A stretch of DNA of 64,000 nucleotides from Ceraceosorus guamensis. Taxonomy: Eukaryota > Basidiomycota > Exobasidiomycetes > Ceraceosorales > Ceraceosoraceae. Below are positions 57,587 to 64,000 of the stretch, piece after piece. The notes beneath the pieces are model-generated. The model saw nothing but the letters and a program-made list of their open reading frames with translations, was not told the origin of the DNA and did no database searches. Location: NCBI RefSeq assembly GCF_003144195.1, contig NW_020290014.1:124001-188000 (forward strand), written 5' to 3'. The position numbers were made by a program, and so were the translations under genes. The first letter of the stretch is position 1. Each line of letters starts with the position of its first letter.

Positions 57587-59086
57587 ATGGAAGCAATCAG
57601 CAGCATAGCGGCGCATCGCAATCGTCTGACGATGCAGATGCTGTGTCCGCCGGAAGGATGTCCACAGAACCTCTATGTGGACGGCACGGCATGGTTCGTG
57701 CCAGGTGATCCTTGGCGAAGGCGACATGAACTGGAAGGATATCGACTTTCGCTGGGCATCATCTTCGGCATCTGGGCCTACGAGTACATCTTGACGTTCT
57801 GGTCAGAAGAGCTACCCCGCTGGAAGACCCTCTTCCAGGGCAAGATTATCCCCGTCAACATCTTGACGCTTATTTCTCGGTATTCGAGCGTTGCTGGCGC
57901 CGTGTCCGTCTGCGTCTATGCATGGAGACCAACGGCCAACAATTGTCAATTCATCCTTTCGTTCACCGTCGCCAACGTTGCCCTCATTTGGTCCACCACC
58001 AGTGGCATCTTCTTCCTGCGGATATGCGGTCTCTACCAGCTGCCCTCCGACAAGTGGAGGGTAAAAGCACCGATGCTTGGTCTTCTCGTCGTCGTCACCG
58101 GTCTGTGGATCGCAGCAGCAGCTGGATACAAGACGAGGCCGATTCCCGAAATCATTCAGCAGCCGTACTACAATGGCTGCGCACCAGCTCCGAGCCCCAT
58201 GTGGCGCATCATGGGCTGGGGAGCATCGATGGTCTTCGACGCTCTAACTTTCGTCCTCTCACTGTATGCGGCCAAGCATCGTCTGTTCACCGGCAGCACG
58301 CCAATCCAAGCCGGTCAATTTGGCATTGAAGGCATTTCCAAGATCCACGCTCGCAGTACTGGACTCTCTCACTTCATTACAGTATCGGCATGGATCGTCT
58401 TCATCATCACCATGGTCGGAAATGCAGCTTGTTTCTTCACTCTCATCTTCTCTCGCAACCTTATCCTCAGCGTGATTCCCATCGCACCGTTTGCAGCTCT
58501 TAGGACCATGGTCACATCTCGACTCGTGTACCACTCGCATCTGTGGGCTGAGGGCAAATCGGCGCTTCTCACCATGCCTGCTCCCACCGTTGGTGCCGTG
58601 CGGACAACGAGCGGCTTTGGCATAGAGCATCGGGACGTCATCGGTCAGCTCTGGACCGTACCACCTCCGGAGACTAAGGAAAACGCGCAATCCGATCCCT
58701 TACCACCAGCTGCACTCGCCATTCCTTACACTCAACAGATCCTGAAGAGGTCCTCCTTTGATAGTTCCAGCTCCAGAGATCGACAAGTCGGCTCCGATGC
58801 TCGCCTGCACATGCGCGACCAGTTTGCCATGCAGCGTCAATACCCTTCAGCGGATCCTGCCGTCAACCAATTCCCCAAGGTACTCGATGCACCCTTCACG
58901 AGGAGAGGCAGCAACTTTTCCAGCGCCGAGACGCCGCCGACAAGGAATCAGTGGGGTCGAATGGATGAATCGGCCAACTTTGAGATGCATACAAGCACAG
59001 CCCGATCCCCTTCCGCCCAAGATGATCTGGAATCGGCAAGCTCTTCTTCTCGCGCGCTGCACGGATGGACGAGAAGCGAAAGCTGA
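57587..59086 (+). CDS. Multi-pass membrane protein, DUF6533-like
   Basis: Uncharacterised integral membrane protein, 499 residues, single exon. The ATG at 57587 (MEAISSIAAHR) is the first in frame; the open frame extends three codons further only with TTG. About seven hydrophobic segments are visible between residues 55 and 320. The first is followed by EYILTFWSEELPRWKTLFQG and then ILTLISRY, the pattern of the DUF6533 domain at the N-terminus of many basidiomycete membrane proteins. Cys-containing PPEGCPQNLY before it suggests an exposed N-terminus. The last 180 residues are polar and Ser/Arg-rich, probably a cytosolic tail. Such proteins are abundant in basidiomycetes and sometimes likened to receptors, but no function is established. 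The family call rests on pattern only. Confidence 0.8.
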   Translation: MEAISSIAAHRNRLTMQMLCPPEGCPQNLYVDGTAWFVPGDPWRRRHELEGYRLSLGIIFGIWAYEYILTFWSEELPRWKTLFQGKIIPVNILTLISRYSSVAGAVSVCVYAWRPTANNCQFILSFTVANVALIWSTTSGIFFLRICGLYQLPSDKWRVKAPMLGLLVVVTGLWIAAAAGYKTRPIPEIIQQPYYNGCAPAPSPMWRIMGWGASMVFDALTFVLSLYAAKHRLFTGSTPIQAGQFGIEGISKIHARSTGLSHFITVSAWIVFIITMVGNAACFFTLIFSRNLILSVIPIAPFAALRTMVTSRLVYHSHLWAEGKSALLTMPAPTVGAVRTTSGFGIEHRDVIGQLWTVPPPETKENAQSDPLPPAALAIPYTQQILKRSSFDSSSSRDRQVGSDARLHMRDQFAMQRQYPSADPAVNQFPKVLDAPFTRRGSNFSSAETPPTRNQWGRMDESANFEMHTSTARSPSAQDDLESASSSSRALHGWTRSES

Positions 59087-60153
59087 TTTGCCCCCATCGA
59101 CATCTTGCTTCTATATAGAATGATGTAGTGAACGCCCTTTTGCACGTGCTCCTTCGATCTGACGCTGTGTCTCACACCCCTGTACCATCGGAACGTCACT
59201 CAAGAGCGCATCGATCGCTAATCTCCTGCAACGAAATAGATCTGTACTCCCTCGCCTTCTCCTTGCAATTTTCTGAGTGGCTTGAGTACTGCGGCGACTT
59301 GGCGGCTTGAACGATATAGAGATGGCAGAGGCGCCTGCAACAACCGCCCAAAGGTCTGACCCTTTGCGCCCCGGGGTCAAGAAGGGTCGTCGACAATTGC
59401 AGCTGACCTGCTGGTGGCATATTTGACCATAGAGAGTATTTCTTGACGGCCCTCCAGCACCTCCATCTCTCCCAGGATGCTGATGGCGACTGCGAGCGAG
59501 TGTTCATTACAGGCAAGCCAAGACCGGCATCAAGGCTTTTCGCAAGTGCCACTCGGACATTGCAACGCAAACCCTCCATCGTGAATGCCAAGCTTGAAAG
59601 CTCGCTGCAGCGCGAGCACTTGCGAATGTACGGCGAGGGGCAAAGCAAAGGATTTCATTTTGGAATCTGAATCACAAGGCACGAATCGGCTGCTCGGCAC
59701 GAGTTGCACGACTTTAATTGAGAGAACCACACTCACGGCCGGCGGCTCGTGACTGACGCCTCTCCCGCTCTGCCGGCGGGTCGAAAATGCAAAGCGTGCT
59801 ACGGCCCACGGCACGCAAACAACCCTTCGGCATAACCTCCACTCACACCCACAGACACCTGCATGCACACTCCGCACAGAGTAATCGTGACTTGTGACTG
59901 CGCAAATGAATAATGAAGGAGCTGATTGCCACTTGACGCTCATGAAGTATAGACACTGACTCGCGACTTGTCCTACCCATTCGCTTGCGATCGTGCAACC
60001 ATCTAACGTCGTGTGGAATAAGCGATGTGCGCCTGACCATCCCTCGCCAACACGACCGACCCATCTCACATTACAACACACCTCAGCAGCATTGATCCCC
60101 TTCAAATCGACGCTGACACTCTCACTCATCATTAAAGCGTCTCGCTAGCAAAC
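59087..60153. other. Intergenic region, no supported gene
   Basis: About 1.07 kb between two plus-strand genes. A minus-strand frame of 200 codons (59530-60132) has a Cys/Val/Arg-rich composition and no family features. Short TCGTGA words occur near 59884. Confidence 0.45.
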
Positions 60154-61161
60154 ATGGCCGCACCCACAGGAGCCTCTGCCGATCCTCATCGTTACGCTTC
60201 CTCTCCCGAGCTGCCCATCCCAGACGAAGCTCTCTCCCTCTTCCGAACATCTAGCTACCTCAGCTCTCTCTCCACTACCGCACTGGTACAGCACATAATT
60301 CAAACAAGAGATCAAGTCTTTCCTCATGCGCCTTATCCATGCTTGGGAAGTTTCAGATTCTTGATGCCTGCTATACATACCTGCGGACCGCAAGGCACTT
60401 ACAAAGCGTTGCTTGCCCATCTCAAAAGTCGAGCGGGAGGAGAGGAAGCAGGAGCACCTCCGAAGAAGCATTTGGATCTGGGTTGCGCAATGGGACAGGA
60501 TACGCGCAGATTGATCGTGGATGGAGTACCCTCTGATCGATTAGTAGCTGCTGATCTGTCCAAGGACCTCATGGACGCAGGACACGCCATGTACGACGAT
60601 GCATCAGCGCGAGAGCGAATCGGAGGTACAAAGTGGTTGGTGTGCGATGTGTTTGATGAGCAGCACGTTCAAAGAGTGCGCGACGAGGCGAGAGAGGATG
60701 GCGGCGGATACGGCAGCATCTACATCGGAAGCTTTTTGCACCTGTTCGATCTCGGTGAGTCGTTTGCGCGAGGAAACACATCTCACAAATAGATTGAATT
60801 TTTCGCTCATCATGCAATGCCCGCAGACGAGCAAAAGTCGATCGTCAAGACTCTAGACGGTCTCCTCTCGCATCATCCAGCTTCTCAGATCCTAGGTCGT
60901 CAAGTCGGACTGCCGCTCGGTCGATCCGTCGAGGAGAAGCAGGGCAAGTGGAAGGGGAATCAATCGACCGATAGGGCCTATAGACACGACATCGAATCCT
61001 TCAAACAACTTTGGGGAAGAGATTGGGACGTGTATGTGGAGGAGGAGGATTTTGGAGGTCGATATGGGGATGGAGATGTTGCGAGCAGAGGCAGCACAGC
61101 AGACCATGCCACTAAGCGGTTGCTATTCAGGATCGTGCGCAAATCTCATCAGAATGTATAG
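60154..61161 (+). CDS. SAM-dependent methyltransferase (class I), substrate unknown
   Basis: Small-molecule-type methyltransferase with a Rossmann fold, 311 residues from two exons, 60154-60754 and 60827-61161, joined in phase 1. Motif I is KKHLDLGCAMGQDTRRLI (from about residue 102), the acidic end of strand 2 is RLVAADLS, motif II-like KWLVCDVFDE follows, and GSIYIGSFLHLFDLDEQ corresponds to motif IV and the strand after it. The N-terminal RFLMPAIHTC segment before motif I resembles fungal proteins annotated as methyltransferases of secondary metabolism, but no biosynthetic genes lie nearby. No transit peptide or membrane segment is present. The fold is certain; the substrate is not. Confidence 0.87.
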
Positions 61162-61322
61162 CCACTGTGACTCCCGCACACGCATGCACCCCGAGTCTCG
61201 CACACGTGCAAGACGATTGGAGCATCCAACACCATGACTTTGCCGCATGCAAATCGCTATTCACATTGCTGCACAAGTGTGCCTTGCTCATTCTGCTTTT
61301 CTTCCTCGCAATGCCGACACTC

Positions 61323-62331
61323 CTACAGGCCCTTGCTAGCCAGAGCCCCGTTGAAGGACTTGACTGCAGTGTAGAATGCTTGCTTTGCGTCCGTCGCTTG
61401 CTTGGTGTCGGCGCCAGGAGCAGCCTCGAGCACGAGGAGCAAAGTAGCGGTGGGCGTAGCAAAGAGGACGTTCTGCGAGATGAACAAAATGGCCGGCCAG
61501 CGAGCAAGCGGATAAGCGGGTGAACGAGCGAGCGACAAGAAAGGTGAGTACAACAGATCACAACAACCCTCTTGGCAGTGGGCGCGGGCGCACATACTCA
61601 CCTTGTCGGAGTGCAAAGACGCAATCTCGGCTGGATACTGATTACCGCGAGGACCTGAAAGAGTGTACTCTGTTCCTCCCAACGTGATCTTGTCCACATT
61701 GGAAATGTCACCTGCAGGAGATGAGAGACGAGTAAAGATGTCCAACAGGTTGTTCACCTCTTCTGGAGCAAAGGCGTTGGCAAAGGATGGGGTGGTGCTA
61801 CGAGGATGACAGGCCAAAGTTGGGGCACACGGGTGAGCGGGGATAAGGGTGTGGCATGGCACCACCAGGGCCTACTTGTAGCGGCGGGTGCCCACGTGAA
61901 GACGAATGACTCACGCGCCTACGGGTTGACCATCATCCTTGTCAAACAGCGCCACGTTGCTAACCACGCTGTTCTGAGATGCGAGATGAGTCTTGATGAG
62001 CTCTGCGGGGAGAGTGCCAGTGCGAATGTCAGCGCGGGCGAAAGGGGCTAGCCTCATTTGCTCATCCAAAGGTGTCGCTTGGAATTCATAGCGTCAAGCT
62101 GGATGCTTGCGAACGCATCCGCTGATCCGCCGCTCGCCCTCGCCGCGCTATCCCACGCGCTCCTCGCCCTCGTGACTTGCTTCGCCCGTCGCATCTTCTG
62201 AAACACTTGCACTCACCATCGAAATCAAAGTTGCTGAGCAGACTCTTGCGCGTACCGGGAGGAGCGTCCTGGATGGTAGCTTCAGTCAGCCCCTTTCCTC
62301 CTGGTGCTTCACCTCCTTTGCTGCCAGCCAT
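61323..62331 (-). CDS. Small protein with divergent profilin-like architecture
   Basis: Four exons, 62331-62217, 62002-61915, 61797-61602 and 61472-61323, all phases agreeing, give 182 residues. After a Gly/Lys-rich extension (1-38), the order of blocks parallels profilin: an N-terminal helix (FDELIKTHLAS), a strand with VSNVALFDKDDGQPVG, a helix led by FANAFAPEEVNNLLDIF, then ITLGGTEYTL (profilins have LTLGGxKY), a strand TATLLLVLEA and a long C-terminal helix ending NGALASKGL. The key Trp pair and the Arg/Lys of the actin face of canonical profilin are not evident. It could be a profilin-related fold of other function, or unrelated. Coding is well supported by the splice phases. Confidence 0.65.
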
Positions 62332-63335
62332 ATTGAGCGTATGTGTGAATGTGAGCGCTTTGGGTTGTGGTGTATTTGGCGCAAGATCTCGCTTTCAGAC
62401 TTTTGACGCTTAGAATTGGTGTGTCAAGACACTTCGTACAGTCACGAATGGATGTGGTGAGAAGGCAAAAAGAGGCGGGAGCGGCCGAGGTTTGACTCTG
62501 GTTCTCGCTTGCGCACCCATTCTTCCATTGTGATTCTCGAAGCGACAAAAGCGCACAAAGGCTTCCTGTGATCTCCATGCAGAGCCATGACCTAGCACAA
62601 CTACCACAGCCATGCGGAGACGTCATCCATCCTCCTTCCCTCGAAGCGTGCAAATCGCCAGTCACGGGTTGCGAGTCTTGAACACCCCCACCCAAGAGAA
62701 AAGGCAGCTGGGGGCGGGCGCGGGCGAACGATGACTCAAAGGTTCGATCAGTCTGAGCATCTGTGGTGTGTAGCGCTCCTTGACCGAATCCACGGTCACG
62801 AGTCGCTGTACATACACACACACACACACAACAGGTCTCGACGGGTGACTTTGTCAGAGAACATCGTCAATCACGAATGCCTTGATCCGAGCTGAACCCT
62901 AGCTGCTGCTCATCATCATCACAGATGCATGTGGTCTGTGCTGCTGACCAAACCCTGACAGATGATGCACATATGCATGCAGCTAGGCTCGCGCGCGGTG
63001 CACGCTGGGCCTCGCTACTACTCGTAATTTGCTTTGTCCGATCACGGCCAGCATGGAGCATGACTTCACCCGTGCGAGTGATGCGGGCTTTTCGAAGCGC
63101 ACGTGACTTGCGATTGTTGGTCGCTCTATAGAGCTTGCGATCGCGAACGACCAAAGCGAGATGCGGGACTTGAAGGATGAAAAGGCGATGGATGCATTCA
63201 CCGACCGAAGGATAAAGAGGTTGCTTAAGCGTTACGACGACCCAGCTCCATGGCGACTCTAAAGCTCCCACAACTCGCAAATCCGTCTGCTCTTTTGTCT
63301 TCCATCGGAAAGCTTTTGTGCCAGGCTGCAAGACA
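62332..63335. other. Divergent promoter region, profilin-like gene / uS14m
   Basis: About 1 kb between divergent start codons; no supported gene. It contains a CA microsatellite, listed separately. Confidence 0.45.
62814..62830. repeat. CA dinucleotide microsatellite
   Basis: Eight AC/CA units in the spacer between the profilin-like gene and the uS14m gene. Confidence 0.9.
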
Positions 63336-64000
63336 ATGCCAGCCGGGGTGAATGCTCGAGTCCTGTGAGTGTGGATCGAGCCAAAGCAATCCAAGTAGAC
63401 ATCTCACTCCCTTCTCCCTCTCTCGCGCCCCCCTTCTCCCCAACTCGACCCTGCTTCCATACCACACATCCCTCAGACGGGACATCACAACGCGTCGAGC
63501 AGTAGCCTCCACCGAGCTGCTCCGTCGAGCCTACAAGTACTTGGCGCGCAATACGACCTTGCCAGCAAAGACGAGGCATCAAGCGCAATTAGGCCTGAAC
63601 GCTTTGCCTCCTAATACGAGGCCTACCAGAGTGGTGGAGAGGTGTATCGCGACAGGCAGAGGAAGAGGAGTGATTACTGAATTTGGACTTTGCAGAGTGA
63701 GTCGTCCATCTTCTTTTTGGGGGGCTTAAGAGGGGGCGAGCGGGCCAGAAATGCCGCCTGAGATGGAGGGGCGTTGCATGGTTGCGCAGATCTTGGCTTG
63801 CTCGCATAGACGTTGCGCTGTGTGGGTCGTGATAGATGGATGCTTCAGTCGAATGTCAAGAGGAGCGTCTTCTACGTTCGGGCCGTACCTGCGACTCATC
63901 GATCTTTGTCTGACCGCTCACTGCCCGCCTTTGATCATCAGTACGCCTTCAGGAAGAAGGCGCTGGCAAACGAGCTTCAGGGCGTGCAGAAGGGTTCATG
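63336..64000 (+). CDS. MRP2: Mitochondrial ribosomal protein uS14m, cut by the window edge
   Basis: Small-subunit mitoribosome protein (yeast Mrp2). Three exons: 63336-63364, 63477-63696 and 63942 to the window edge. The 29-nt first exon encodes MPAGVNARV plus two bases; the join gives NARVLRDITTRR, matching the family start (NARxxRDHTKR). Then YLARNTTLPAKTRHQAQLGL, NTRPTRVVERCIATGRGRGV and, across intron 2, GLCRYAFRKKALANELQG. The window ends within the last codon of the conserved GSW terminus, so only the third base of Trp and the stop codon should be missing. About 103 residues in all, close to yeast Mrp2 (115). The open frame preceding exon 2, which begins at an ATG at 63352 in another frame, is a false start. 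Confidence 0.93.

Noticed and set aside
59530-60132. 200-codon minus-strand frame
   Set aside because: Lies in the promoter of the methyltransferase gene; no domain, signal or splice support.

Overview
The window looks like nuclear DNA of a basidiomycete fungus, most likely a smut-lineage (Ustilaginomycotina) species. The evidence is genes with many short introns (mostly 50-120 nt), donors that are mainly GTGAG, compact spacing with many divergent pairs, and proteins of fungal type: a Ppg1-type phosphatase, a diaphanous-type formin, a DUF6533-like membrane protein and a URA3-type OMP decarboxylase. The phylum call is inference. No rRNA, tRNA, CRISPR array, transposase, reverse transcriptase or LTR element was recognised.

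Left part (1-18200): a gene-poor start, then a three-repeat Myb regulator (2010-3984, +), APS kinase MET14 (4722-5602, -), phosphatase PPG1 (6626-8204, -), threonyl-tRNA synthetase (9084-12022, +), ribosome-biogenesis factor NOP53 (12196-13960, -) and the beta subunit of the mitochondrial processing peptidase (14682-16869, +). These are housekeeping genes whose exon joins can be followed by reading phase.

Middle part (18200-34700): a DHA1-type MFS transporter (18218-20035, +) is followed by the most unusual element of the window. This is a tandem pair of small, paralogous, probably secreted proteins of no family I recognise (20907-21718 and 22911-23647, +), with the same four-exon layout and intron phases. 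After them come a protein with an NTF2-like fold split by a long disordered insertion (23761-26209, -) and a three-KH RNA-binding protein (29315-30886, -). A 3.8-kb stretch without a recognisable gene precedes the formin.

Right part (34700-64000): a large formin (34666-40289, +), a START-domain protein (41289-44032, +), an intronless orphan protein (45028-46395, +), a FAM32A-type spliceosomal protein (47063-47575, -), OMP decarboxylase URA3 (48245-49290, +), glutathione-specific gamma-glutamylcyclotransferase (49456-50232, +), a giant PPR protein (50643-55395, -), a DUF6533-like membrane protein (57587-59086, +), a SAM-dependent methyltransferase (60154-61161, +), a divergent profilin-like protein (61323-62331, -), and mitochondrial ribosomal protein uS14m (63336-64000, +), cut by the window edge four bases before its expected end.

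The genes do not form one pathway. Mitochondrial translation and import (MAS1, uS14m, PPR), sulfur and glutathione metabolism (MET14, GCG1) and actin polarity (formin, profilin-like) recur, but they are scattered. Gene models were built by eye from splice sites, phase continuity and family resemblance. Start codons were moved to the first good ATG where an open frame begins with another codon.
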